A stretch of 22,235 nt of DNA from JAJQBJ01 sp964387095 (GCA_964387095.1 CAYLVH010000021.1:1-22235); one strand, 5' to 3'; numbered from the stretch's first letter, positions 7,699-15,521 are shown. A program made the numbers and translations. The notes: generated from the letters alone by a model not told the origin.

Positions 7699-8634
7699 AT
7701 GCCCCCAAAGGTGCTAGTGATTGTTGGCCCCACGGCCTCGGGAAAGACCCGGATGGGGGTGGAGCTGGCAGAGCAGCTGGGCGGCGAGGTGGTGTCTGCG
7801 GACTCCATGCAGATCTACCGCCGGATGGATATCGGCACGGCAAAGCCCCCGCCGGAGGAGACTCGGGGAATCCCTCACCATATGATTGATGTGGCGGAGC
7901 CTGGGGAGGATTACTCTGTGGCCCGCTATGTAAGGGATGCGGTCCCCATTGTGGAGGACATCCTGGCCCGGGGAAAGCTGCCCCTGATCGTGGGGGGTAC
8001 CGGGCTATATGTGGATTCCCTGGTGTCTGGCCGCACGTTTGCGGTCCAGGCCACCGGCTGGCGGGAAAAGCTCCAGGCCCAGACCCGGGAGGAGGGCTTG
8101 GAACCCCTGTGGAAAGCCCTCTGCGAAATCGACCCGGACGCTGCGGGGCGCATCGGCTGCAACGATGAGAAGCGGATCATCCGAGCCTTGGAGGTCTGGT
8201 ATGAAAGTGGCAAGACCATCACTCAGCACAACCGGGAGACCCAGGCCAGGCCACCCCGCTATGAGGCGGTGACCATCGGCCTGAACTTCCAGGATCGGAA
8301 GGATCTCTGGGCTCGCATTGACCGCCGGGTGGACGAGATGATGGAGCAGGGGCTTGTGGAGGAGGTCCGGGCCTTGCTGGCAGAGGGGATCCCCCAAAAC
8401 AGCACCGCCATGCAGGCCATTGGCTACAAGGAGCTGGCCTCCGCGCTCCAAAGCGGTGGGGACGTGAACGCAGCGGCAGAGGAGATCAAGCTGCGCTCCC
8501 GGCAGTACGCCAAGCGCCAGCTGACCTGGTTCCGACGGAATCGGGAGACCCATTGGATTAACTGGCAAGCCGAGCCGGATTTTGAAGCGGGTCGACTGTC
8601 TGCGGCAAACTTTGCGGGCGCATCTGGATTATGA
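7699..8634 (+). CDS. miaA: tRNA dimethylallyltransferase MiaA
   Basis: Transfers the dimethylallyl group from DMAPP to N6 of A37 in tRNAs reading UNN codons, making the substrate of MiaB; cytoplasmic. ATG at 7699 follows AAGGAGGTG. The 311 residues match the family. Motifs in order: P-loop GPTASGKT (10-17), SADSMQIYRRMDIGTAKP, the HHMIDV segment, GGTGLYVDSLV, and near the end RQYAKRQLTWFRRN, the conserved tRNA-binding helix. It follows mutL by 88 bp and precedes hfq, the usual bacterial order. MiaA and MiaB sit at opposite ends of the same cluster here, so both steps of ms2i6A37 synthesis could be co-expressed. Confidence 0.97.
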   Translation: MPPKVLVIVGPTASGKTRMGVELAEQLGGEVVSADSMQIYRRMDIGTAKPPPEETRGIPHHMIDVAEPGEDYSVARYVRDAVPIVEDILARGKLPLIVGGTGLYVDSLVSGRTFAVQATGWREKLQAQTREEGLEPLWKALCEIDPDAAGRIGCNDEKRIIRALEVWYESGKTITQHNRETQARPPRYEAVTIGLNFQDRKDLWARIDRRVDEMMEQGLVEEVRALLAEGIPQNSTAMQAIGYKELASALQSGGDVNAAAEEIKLRSRQYAKRQLTWFRRNRETHWINWQAEPDFEAGRLSAANFAGASGL

Positions 8635-8636
8635 TA

Positions 8637-8723
8637 GCCGGGAGGAGTTCTCCCTTCCGAAGCCTGTCGGGGAGGGAGAAGGTCCTCTCCGGCGGCGACT
8701 GAACCCAAAACCTTCATCGCCGC
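8637..8723 (+). other. Strongly folded miaA-hfq spacer, two competing hairpins
   Basis: A nested hairpin covers 8637-8693: outer helix 8637-8646 with 8683-8693 (10 pairs, one bulged T), middle helix TTCTCCCT (8648-8655) with AGGGAGAA (8673-8680), and inner CCGA (8657-8660) with TCGG (8667-8670). A second GC-rich hairpin pairs GCGGCGA (8692-8698) with TCGCCGC (8717-8723) and shares two bases with the foot of the first. No U-tract follows, so neither looks like a terminator. The hfq ribosome binding site lies just downstream. Pairings were read by eye. Confidence 0.55.
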
Positions 8724-8751
8724 ACTCAATACATAAAAGGAGTGCAGCAAA

Positions 8752-8997
8752 ATGCAAAAGACAAACAATTTACAGGACATTTTTCTGACGCATGCACGGA
8801 GGGAACGGCTGGGCTTGACCCTGTTTCTGATGAATGGCTTTCAGATGCGGGGCGTGGTCACGGGCTTTGACGCTTACACCGTGGTGTTGATGACGGACAA
8901 CAAGCAGCAGATCATCTACAAGCATGCAATCTCCACCATCGTGCCAGAGCATCCGGTAGCCCTGGGAGGGCCGGAAAGCCGACTGGCCGGGGACTGA
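8752..8997 (+). CDS. hfq: RNA chaperone Hfq
   Basis: Sm-like RNA-binding protein that forms a hexameric ring and, in enterobacteria, pairs small RNAs with mRNAs; its role in Clostridia is less settled. ATG at 8752 follows AAAGGAG. The 81 residues contain the Sm1 fold (LTLFLMNGFQMRGVVTGFD) and the Sm2 signature YKHAIST (56-62), whose Lys57 and His58 belong to the proximal RNA-binding site. The C-terminal tail after residue 65 is short, as in other Firmicutes. It is the last gene of the miaB-mutS-mutL-miaA-hfq cluster and is preceded by a strongly folded spacer that could affect its translation. Confidence 0.96.
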   Translation: MQKTNNLQDIFLTHARRERLGLTLFLMNGFQMRGVVTGFDAYTVVLMTDNKQQIIYKHAISTIVPEHPVALGGPESRLAGD

Positions 8998-9051
8998 GCG
9001 CGTCAGAAAAATCCTGGGCACCGGCGTAGCCGGAGGGAAAGGATTTGACAC

Positions 9052-10299
9052 ATGAAACCGGGCAAGTATGCAATACGAATCACCATGTTGGTGCTATTCC
9101 TGGGCATCGTTGCTTATTTCGGCATTTACATCTATAATAGCCTGAATAATGCCGTGGAGCTGACCACCGTTTACAGCAGCACGGAGGAGGACCGGGTTGA
9201 GGCCTTTGGGTTCCTGGTGCGAGATGAGCAGGTTCTGGATCAGGCGTCAGGCGAGCTCATGGAAATCGTCCTCAGTGAGGGTGAAAAGGTTGAGGTCGGC
9301 GGTGTTGTGGCCCGAATTTATTCCACGGAGGAGGCCGCGGAGCGGCAGAAGGAGATTGCCAACCTGGAGGCTGAGCTGGAGCAGCTCCGGGCCTTGAGCA
9401 GCGGCGGCGTAAGCGGTGACGCTGTGGAGCTGGAGGGGCAGATCGAGGATCTGATGCTCTCCATTCACCAAAGTGTTTCCAACGGCAGCTTTGAGGGGCT
9501 GGATGACAACGCGGGGGACCTGAAATATTTGGTCTTACGCCGGGACTATCTGTATAACAGCGACAGCTCTGACCTGGCTACGGATATCAGCACCCTGGCC
9601 AATCAACTAGCTGTCCTGGAGAGCCAAGCCACCGGGGACACCCGCCAGGTGACCACCAGCATTTCCGGCACCTATTCAGGCTATGTGGATGGCTATGAAA
9701 CCTACCTGACCGTGGACAAGCTGACAGATGTGACGCCCTCCACCGTGGAGGAGTGGGAAAACCTGGCTACAGAGGTGGAGGCCGCCCAGTATATCGGCAA
9801 GCTGATCGTGGGCCAAACCTGGTATTATGTGGCCACCATGAGCGCGGAGGACGCCGCCCGTATGGACGATACCGTGACCTTGCGCTTCACCAGCAACTTT
9901 AAGTCTGATATCACCATGACAGTGGAATCCATCAGTGAAGAGGAGGACGGTCAAGTGGCCGTGGTGTTCTCCACCAACGATTACCTGACCCAGACCACCC
10001 AGATGCGGTATCAGGCGGCGGATGTGGTGTATCATACCACCAGTGGCCTACTGGTCCCCCTGTCTGCCATCCGGATTCAGAACGACGTGGATGATGATGG
10101 GAATACCATCTCCCAGGAGGGCGTCTATGTGGTGGTGGGCAACCGGGCGGAGTGGAAGGCCGTTACAGTGCTCTATATCGGCGACGATTACTGCCTGGTG
10201 GAGCCCTCGGATGAAGGCAGCTCAGATGCGCTCCGCAGTGGAGACACCGTGATTGCCAAGGGTAAAAATATATATAGCGGTAAGGTGATTACAGAATGA
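9052..10299 (+). CDS. HlyD-like membrane-anchored adaptor protein
   Basis: Probably an extracytoplasmic adaptor of the membrane-fusion type; its partner is unknown. It has 415 residues, with ATG at 9052 after GGAGGGAAAGG. One N-terminal membrane helix (about 10-30, ITMLVLFLGIVAYFGIYIY) anchors it with the rest outside. A first beta half-motif (GFLVRDEQVLDQASGELMEIV, then GEKVEVGGVVARI) resembles half of a biotinyl-lipoyl domain. A Glu-rich coiled coil follows at about 85-118 (EEAAERQKEIANLEAELEQL). The C-terminal beta-barrel part ends in GLLVPLSAI, VYVV and SGDTVIAKGKNI, typical of HlyD-family proteins. It overlaps yggS by 4 nt (ATGA), so the two are translationally coupled. No export ATPase or permease is adjacent, and its place beside sepF and divIVA suggests an envelope or division role, which is inference. 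Confidence 0.82.
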   Translation: MKPGKYAIRITMLVLFLGIVAYFGIYIYNSLNNAVELTTVYSSTEEDRVEAFGFLVRDEQVLDQASGELMEIVLSEGEKVEVGGVVARIYSTEEAAERQKEIANLEAELEQLRALSSGGVSGDAVELEGQIEDLMLSIHQSVSNGSFEGLDDNAGDLKYLVLRRDYLYNSDSSDLATDISTLANQLAVLESQATGDTRQVTTSISGTYSGYVDGYETYLTVDKLTDVTPSTVEEWENLATEVEAAQYIGKLIVGQTWYYVATMSAEDAARMDDTVTLRFTSNFKSDITMTVESISEEEDGQVAVVFSTNDYLTQTTQMRYQAADVVYHTTSGLLVPLSAIRIQNDVDDDGNTISQEGVYVVVGNRAEWKAVTVLYIGDDYCLVEPSDEGSSDALRSGDTVIAKGKNIYSGKVITE

Positions 10300-11003
10300 G
10301 CGTAGCGGATAATGTGGCGTTGGTCCGAAGGAAAATGGACGAGGCAGCCCGGGCAGCTGGACGGAACCCCGCTGAGATCACCCTTTCGGCGGCCACCAAG
10401 GTGCAGACCTCGGACACCATCCGGGAGGTCATTGCAGCGGGGGTGCCAGTTTGCAGTGAAAACCATGTGCAGGAATTTGTGGCCCACCAGAAGGACGGCG
10501 CCTACCAGGGCGCGAAGGTGCATATTATTGGCCATTTACAGACCAACAAGCTGAAATTTGTCGTTGGCAAGGTGGATCTCATTGAGTCCGTGGACTCCCT
10601 CCGCCTGCTGGAGGCCATCAGCAAGCAGGCGGTGAAGCTGGGCGTGACCCAGGATATCCTGCTGGAAGTAAATATCGGTCGGGAGGAGAGCAAAACCGGA
10701 ATTCTGCCTGAAGAGGTACTTTCTTTGGCTGAGAAAGCGGTGGAGCTACCCGGTATCAGACTGCGGGGACTCATGGCAATTCCCCCGGTTGCCACGGAAT
10801 CTGGCGCAAATCGGCCATTTTTTGCAGCAATTTTTCAGCTTTTTGTTGACATAAGAGAAAAATTGGTTAATAATAGGAATGATATCGACTGTCTTTCCAT
10901 GGGAATGAGCCGCGACTATGAGGACGCCATCGCAGAAGGCGCTACTCTGGTCCGGGTGGGGACCGCCCTATTTGGTCCGCGGCCGCCCAAGGCATTGAAC
11001 TAA
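10296..11003 (+). CDS. yggS: YggS/PLPBP family pyridoxal-phosphate homeostasis protein
   Basis: Single-domain PLP-binding TIM-barrel protein (PROSC/YlmE family) that buffers vitamin B6; not an active racemase in characterised members. ATG at 10296 overlaps the stop of the previous gene in an ATGA. The 235 residues have the family length. Lys35 in AATKVQ is the PLP lysine; other family motifs are VCSENHVQEF, HIIGHLQTNK, LEVNIGREESKTG, GLMAIPP, LSMGMSRDYEDAI and VRVGTALFG. It lies 13 bp before sepF, the conserved yggS-sepF pairing of Gram-positive ylm clusters. Bases 10815-10890 are strikingly AT-rich compared with the rest of the gene and hold a promoter-like sequence. Confidence 0.94.
   Translation: MSVADNVALVRRKMDEAARAAGRNPAEITLSAATKVQTSDTIREVIAAGVPVCSENHVQEFVAHQKDGAYQGAKVHIIGHLQTNKLKFVVGKVDLIESVDSLRLLEAISKQAVKLGVTQDILLEVNIGREESKTGILPEEVLSLAEKAVELPGIRLRGLMAIPPVATESGANRPFFAAIFQLFVDIREKLVNNRNDIDCLSMGMSRDYEDAIAEGATLVRVGTALFGPRPPKALN
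10846..10874 (+). promoter_or_regulatory. Internal sigma-A-like promoter within yggS, for sepF-divIVA-ileS
   Basis: Perfect -35 TTGACA (10846-10851), 17-nt spacer, -10 AATAAT (10869-10874, 5 of 6). It lies inside the yggS reading frame in an AT-rich patch whose codons (FFAAIFQLF, KLVNNRN) use A/T-ending forms that neighbours avoid. Transcription would start near 10881, about 135 bp before sepF. Confidence 0.6.
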
Positions 11004-11016
11004 AGGAGGATATACC

Positions 11017-11532
11017 ATGGGATTTATGGATGAACTGAAGCGCCTAGCTCACCCTTATGAAGATGACGAGGACGAACTGGACGAATATGAGGATGGTTCC
11101 GAAGAAGTAGAGGAGAAAGAGGAGGCCGAGCCTCCCCGCCGCAAAAACCGGACGGAAAGAACCGCTTCCAGGACTGGCAGCGCAGCAGGCGGCAGCTATT
11201 TTGAGAGCGATAGCCGGGACGCCAAGGTTGTGAATATCACTAACCCCAGCCAGATGCAGGTGATTCTGGTGGAGCCCAAAGAATCAGAGACGGTAGAGAG
11301 CATGCGGGAGATCGCCAATCACCTGCTGAAGAACCATACGGTGGTGCTGAACCTGGAAAAGACGGATGATGCTACCGTTGACCACCTACTGTTCTTCATG
11401 GGCGGCGTAGCCTATGCTGTCCGGGGCAATTTGAAGCGGGTTGCAGAGCGCACCTTTATCGTGATGCCCAGCAATGTGAACATGGAAGGAAAGCTCCGGG
11501 ATGAACTGGAGAGCAGCGGCTGGATCTTTTAA
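11017..11532 (+). CDS. sepF: Cell division protein SepF
   Basis: FtsZ-binding protein that bundles and anchors the Z-ring to the membrane in Gram-positive bacteria. ATG at 11017 follows AAAGGAGG. It has 171 residues. The N-terminal MGFMDELKRL is the amphipathic membrane-targeting helix. An acidic then basic disordered linker spans about 15-65. The conserved SepF core runs from residue 70 to the end (VVNITNP, ILVEPKESETVESMREIANHL, VVLNLEKTD, FFMGGVAYAVRGNLKRVAERTFIVMPSNV). It follows yggS by 13 bp and precedes divIVA by 53 bp. YlmG and YlmH, which often lie between sepF and divIVA, are missing here. Confidence 0.95.
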   Translation: MGFMDELKRLAHPYEDDEDELDEYEDGSEEVEEKEEAEPPRRKNRTERTASRTGSAAGGSYFESDSRDAKVVNITNPSQMQVILVEPKESETVESMREIANHLLKNHTVVLNLEKTDDATVDHLLFFMGGVAYAVRGNLKRVAERTFIVMPSNVNMEGKLRDELESSGWIF

Positions 11533-11585
11533 TCCTACGCTGTAAAAATAAATAATAGGACGTTCCGATTTGGGGGTATACAGAT

Positions 11586-12377
11586 ATGATGACACCAAAA
11601 GAAGTTCAGGAGCATGGATTTCCCCGTAGCCGTAAGGGCTATGATATGGCCGAGGTCGATGACTTCCTGGACAAGTTGACTGAGGATTATACTGCACTGT
11701 ACACAAACTACGGCAAGCTGTCCAATAGCTATGCCAAGCTGCGCAAGAAGACGCAGGCGCTGGCCGCTGCCCTGGAACAGAACCAGTCCAAGACCACGGT
11801 GAAGCCCGCGCCCAAGCCTGCACAGCAGCAGGTTGACACCGCCAGCCAGGACGCTGCGGACGAGCTGCTCCGGGCCGCCCGGAAGGACGCTGAGGCCATC
11901 CGCGCCGGTGCTGAGCGGGAGCGCCAGGAGATCATCAACCAGGCGACCAATTATGCGGCTGAGAACGCGGAACGCCTGAAAGCGGAGGTGGCCCAGGAGG
12001 AGGCCCGCCTGGTCAGCGTCAAGAAGGCCACTGCCGAGTATGTCCGCCAGGTCCGCCAGCTGATGGGCCCCCTGGCGACTTTGCTGGACAGCATGCCTGT
12101 GGAGAACGAGAATTTCGCACCTGTATCCACAGGTAAGGCGGAGATCCAGGACGAAATGGATGAACCCACTGTCCGCGTGGAGGACAGCGAAGCCGCTGTG
12201 GCGGAAGAGATCTCCCGGAATATGATGAGCATGAGCTTTGACGACGAGACTGACAGCGAGGAAGCGGCTGAGGAGGAGTCCACGGCCGCCGTTGAGGAGC
12301 AAGGCGACATGGACAACACCGGTTCCCTGTTTGACGCCATCACAGGGGCAAATACCAGCGAGTTTGACGAGGAGTAA
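11586..12377 (+). CDS. divIVA: DivIVA domain-containing protein
   Basis: Coiled-coil scaffold that senses negative membrane curvature at poles and septa. It has 263 residues. Two adjacent ATGs (11586 and 11589) follow a weak GGGGG site, so the start is uncertain by one codon. The N-terminal DivIVA signature is clear: MTPKEVQEHGFPRSRKGYDMAEVDDFLDKL, with the Phe-Arg/Lys turn used for membrane insertion. Coiled coil follows at about 28-75, then a Pro/Gln linker, then a second coiled coil at about 95-155 (DELLRAARKDAEAIRAGAERER). The last 90 residues are very acidic and low in complexity (SEEAAEEESTAAVEEQ), longer than in Bacillus DivIVA. It sits between sepF and ileS, the standard position for this gene. 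Confidence 0.9.
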   Translation: MMTPKEVQEHGFPRSRKGYDMAEVDDFLDKLTEDYTALYTNYGKLSNSYAKLRKKTQALAAALEQNQSKTTVKPAPKPAQQQVDTASQDAADELLRAARKDAEAIRAGAERERQEIINQATNYAAENAERLKAEVAQEEARLVSVKKATAEYVRQVRQLMGPLATLLDSMPVENENFAPVSTGKAEIQDEMDEPTVRVEDSEAAVAEEISRNMMSMSFDDETDSEEAAEEESTAAVEEQGDMDNTGSLFDAITGANTSEFDEE

Positions 12378-12407
12378 TTCCCCGGGCTCAATTTCATATG
12401 GAACCTG

Positions 12408-12446
12408 ATTTCGTGATAAGAACAGCTGATGTTTTTATCACGAAAT
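12408..12446. repeat. Long near-perfect hairpin between divIVA and ileS
   Basis: Inverted repeat of 17 pairs: ATTTCGTGATAAGAACA (12408-12424) with 12430-12446, one G-T pair, 5-nt loop GCTGA. The outer 12 pairs are exact. No T-run follows on either strand, so it does not read as an intrinsic terminator. It ends 35 bp before the ileS start. It may be an RNA processing or stability element, or a protein operator. Confidence 0.85.
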
Positions 12447-12481
12447 TAAATTGTACAAACAGATAGAAGGAGATAAATCCA

Positions 12482-15298
12482 ATGTCCCAGGATTATAATG
12501 CTACCATCCATCTGCCAAAAACCGGTTTCCCCATGCGGGGCAATCTGCCTCAGCGGGAGCCGGCAATGCTGGAGGGGTTCCAGGAGGCAGATATCTACAA
12601 TAAGCTAATGAAGAAGAACGAGGGGAAGCCCCTGTTCGTTCTCCACGATGGCCCTCCCTATGCAAACGGCGATATCCATATCGGCACGGCCCTGAATAAG
12701 ATTCTGAAGGATTTTATTGTTCGCTATAAGAACATGTCCGGATTCCAGGCTCCTTATATTCCCGGCTGGGATACCCACGGCATGCCCATTGAAACTGCCA
12801 TTCAGAAGCAGGGCGTGAAGCGCAACACCATGCCCGTGCCTGAATTCCGCAATAAGTGCCGGGAATTCGCCCTCAAGTATCTGAACCGGCAGCGGGATGA
12901 ATTCAAGCGCCTAGGAGGCATTGGCGACTGGGAGCACCCCTATGTGACCCTGAAGCCTGAGTTCGAGGCGGAGCAGGTTAAGGTGTTCAGTGCCATGGCT
13001 AAGAAGGGGTATATCTATAAGGGCCTGAAGCCCGTGTACTGGTGCCCCACTGACGAAACCGCCCTGGCTGAGGCCGAGGTTGAATACGCAGACGATCCCG
13101 TTGTCACTATCTTCGTCAAATTCAAGGTTCATGATGACAAGGGTAAGCTGGCCCGGTATGCGGATCTGAACAACACCTATTTCGTGATCTGGACCACCAC
13201 CACCTGGACGCTGCCCGGCAATATGGGTATCTGCCTGAACGGCCAGCTGGAGTACTCCCTGGTGAAGATCCCCAACGGCGAGGTCCTCATCATGGCCACC
13301 GAACTGGTGGACTCCGTCATGAAGGAGTCCGATATCACCGGCTATGAGATCATCGCAACCCTGCCCGGCACCGAGTTTGAATATATGACCGCTTATCACC
13401 CCTTTATGGAGCGGGATTCCCAAGTGATCCTGGGGGACCATGTCACCCTGGACGCTGGCTCTGGCTGCGTTCATACCGCGCCTGCCTTTGGCGCCGACGA
13501 CTTTGCGGTCTGCCAACGCTATCCAGAGCTGTTTGACACCTCCATGAACATGGAGGTCTGCGTGGACTCCAGGGGCTATCTGAACGAGTACGCCGGCAAA
13601 TATCAGGGGCTGCACGTCCTGCGGGACGCCCACGACGTGATCTATGCTGACCTGGTGAAATCCGGCGCCCTGCTGTCCTCCAGGAAGATTGTCCACAGCT
13701 ATCCCCACTGCTGGCGCTGCAAGAAGCCCATTATCTTCCGCGCCACCTCCCAGTGGTTTGCCTCCGTGGACGCCATCAAGGAGCAGGCGATTCAGGCCTG
13801 CGACGAGATCTGGTGGAAGCCTGACTGGGGCAAGGAGCGCATGATTTCCATGATCCGCGACCGTTCCGACTGGTGCATCTCCCGCCAGCGCACCTGGGGG
13901 GTGCCCATTCCCATCTTCTTCTGCCGCACTTGCGACGAGCCTCTGGTCAATGAGGCGACTATTGAGAAGGTTTCCGAGATTTTCCGTCAGGAAGGCTCCA
14001 ACGCCTGGTGGGCAAAGGAAGCAGCCGAGCTGCTCCCCCAGGGTACAGTCTGCCCTAAGTGCGGCGGCAGCGACTTCCGCAAGGAGCAGGACATCATGGA
14101 TGTCTGGTTTGACTCCGGCTCCACCTGGGCGGCTGTTGTGGAGCAGCGGCCGGAGCTGTGCTATCCTGCGGACCTATACCTGGAAGGCGGCGACCAGTAT
14201 CGCGGCTGGTTCCAGTCCTCCATGCTGACCTCCATTGCCGCCACCGGCAAGGCTCCTTACAAACAGATTGTCACCCATGGCTGGACCGTGGATGGCCAGG
14301 GAAAAGCGATGCACAAGTCCCAGGGCAACACCATGGCGCCCAATGATATTATTAAGAAGTACGGCGCGGACTTGCTGCGCCTGTGGGTGTCCTCTGCGGA
14401 TTACACCCAGGATATGCGCATCGACCAGAAAATTATGAATCAGCTGTCTGATGCATACCGTAAGATCCGCAATACCTGCCGGTATATTATCGGCAACCTG
14501 AACGGCTTTGCCCCCGACCAGCAGGTTCCCTTCGGGGAGATGGTTGCCCTGGATCAGTGGGCGGTCTCCCGGTTCAATGACCTGCTGGCGGAGGCCCGCG
14601 CAGCCTATGATGCGTATGAGTTCCACACCGCTTACCGGGCAATCTACAACTTCTGTGTAGTGGATATGTCCAACTTCTACCTGGATATCATCAAAGATCG
14701 CCTGTACTGCGATGAGGGTTTCCCCCGCCAGTCCGCGCAGACCGCCATCTATATTATCCTGGACGGGCTGGCCCGTCTGCTGACCCCCATCCTGGCCTTT
14801 ACCTCTGAGGAAATTTGGAAGGAGATGCCCCACGACAAGTCCGCCGATGCGGAGAGCGTCCTCTTCAACGAGATTCCAGAAGTCAACCCCGCCTACCAGT
14901 TTGATGAGGAGAAGCAGGCGTACTGGGCAAAGGTCCTTGCCCTGAAAGCGGATGTCAATAAGGCCCTGGAGCAGGTGCGGGCCGACAAGACCGTCACCAA
15001 GGCTCAGGATGCCACTGTCACTCTGTATATGGATGAGGAGGGCCAGAAGGCATTCCCCCAGGGCCTGGGACAGGGCGAATTGGAAGCGCTGTTTATTGTC
15101 TCCAAGGTCAACGTGGTCTCCGGCCAGGGCGAAGGCATGCCCGGCGAGCAGTTCCCCGGACTGACCATCAAGGTGGAGCTGAACACCGCCCCCAAGTGTC
15201 CCCGCTGCTGGAACCACAATGAGGCCATTGGCCAGGCGGGACAGCATCCGGAGCTGTGCCCCCGCTGCGCCAGAGTCATTGCAGGAATGCAGATATGA
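12482..15298 (+). CDS. ileS: Isoleucyl-tRNA synthetase
   Basis: Class I synthetase that charges tRNA-Ile, with editing of mischarged valine; cytoplasmic. ATG at 12482 follows AGAAGGAGAT. It has 938 residues, typical of the bacterial type with a C-terminal zinc finger. The first class I motif is HIGT (66-69 in PYANGDIHIGT) in place of HIGH. The editing domain follows, with the TTTTWTLPGN segment. The second motif reads AMHKS (609-613) where KMSKS is standard; the catalytic Lys612 is retained. The C-terminal zinc site is C906/C909 (CPRC) and C926/C929 (CPRC). Spacing from divIVA is only 104 bp, with no T-box, although many Gram-positive ileS genes have one. An intrinsic terminator follows. lspA, which often follows ileS, is absent. 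Confidence 0.96.
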   Translation: MSQDYNATIHLPKTGFPMRGNLPQREPAMLEGFQEADIYNKLMKKNEGKPLFVLHDGPPYANGDIHIGTALNKILKDFIVRYKNMSGFQAPYIPGWDTHGMPIETAIQKQGVKRNTMPVPEFRNKCREFALKYLNRQRDEFKRLGGIGDWEHPYVTLKPEFEAEQVKVFSAMAKKGYIYKGLKPVYWCPTDETALAEAEVEYADDPVVTIFVKFKVHDDKGKLARYADLNNTYFVIWTTTTWTLPGNMGICLNGQLEYSLVKIPNGEVLIMATELVDSVMKESDITGYEIIATLPGTEFEYMTAYHPFMERDSQVILGDHVTLDAGSGCVHTAPAFGADDFAVCQRYPELFDTSMNMEVCVDSRGYLNEYAGKYQGLHVLRDAHDVIYADLVKSGALLSSRKIVHSYPHCWRCKKPIIFRATSQWFASVDAIKEQAIQACDEIWWKPDWGKERMISMIRDRSDWCISRQRTWGVPIPIFFCRTCDEPLVNEATIEKVSEIFRQEGSNAWWAKEAAELLPQGTVCPKCGGSDFRKEQDIMDVWFDSGSTWAAVVEQRPELCYPADLYLEGGDQYRGWFQSSMLTSIAATGKAPYKQIVTHGWTVDGQGKAMHKSQGNTMAPNDIIKKYGADLLRLWVSSADYTQDMRIDQKIMNQLSDAYRKIRNTCRYIIGNLNGFAPDQQVPFGEMVALDQWAVSRFNDLLAEARAAYDAYEFHTAYRAIYNFCVVDMSNFYLDIIKDRLYCDEGFPRQSAQTAIYIILDGLARLLTPILAFTSEEIWKEMPHDKSADAESVLFNEIPEVNPAYQFDEEKQAYWAKVLALKADVNKALEQVRADKTVTKAQDATVTLYMDEEGQKAFPQGLGQGELEALFIVSKVNVVSGQGEGMPGEQFPGLTIKVELNTAPKCPRCWNHNEAIGQAGQHPELCPRCARVIAGMQI

Positions 15299-15320
15299 AA
15301 TGCTTGTAAATAAATGAATG

Positions 15321-15359
15321 AAAGCAGAGCTGTCGGCTTTATCGGCGGCTCTGCTTTTT
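15321..15359 (+). terminator. Intrinsic terminator after ileS
   Basis: AAAGCAGAGC (15321-15330) pairs exactly with 15348-15357. The 17-nt loop can pair further (GTCGGC). The tail is TTTTT. It closes the division and ileS unit. Confidence 0.88.
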
Positions 15360-15434
15360 GCTTAAATAATTTTAAACAAAATCCGACCTGAAACAACGAC
15401 ATATGAAGAATTCGTGAACTTTTTGGCAAAAAGA

Positions 15435-15463
15435 TTGACATGCAAAAAATGTGTCATTATTAT
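15435..15463 (+). promoter_or_regulatory. Sigma-A promoter of marR
   Basis: Perfect -35 TTGACA (15435-15440), 17-nt spacer, -10 TATTAT (15458-15463), in an AT-rich spacer. Predicted start near 15470, which overlaps the dyad at 15469-15480. Confidence 0.82.
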
Positions 15464-15468
15464 TAAAG

Positions 15469-15480
15469 TTAAAGGTTTAA
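15469..15480. promoter_or_regulatory. Candidate MarR operator
   Basis: TTAAAGGTTTAA is an inverted repeat TTAAA-GG-TTTAA, flanked by direct copies of AAAGTT. It sits at the predicted transcription start of marR, where an autorepressor would block initiation. No matching copy was noticed elsewhere in the window. Confidence 0.4.
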
Positions 15481-15521
15481 AGTTGCCTTGACGGCAGAGT
15501 GATATAACAGGAGATGTTGAT

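Noticed and set aside
9045..9072. TTGACA followed 16 nt later by TATGCA at the start of the HlyD-like gene
   Set aside because: Transcription would start inside the gene past its ribosome binding site, so it could not drive that gene; likely chance.
11586..12377. Acidic tail of DivIVA as a separate or fused domain
   Set aside because: Low-complexity Glu/Ala/Ser sequence with no fold signature; best read as a disordered tail.
12378..12481. T-box leader for ileS
   Set aside because: The spacer is only 104 nt and lacks the GGGTGG core; only a simple hairpin is present.
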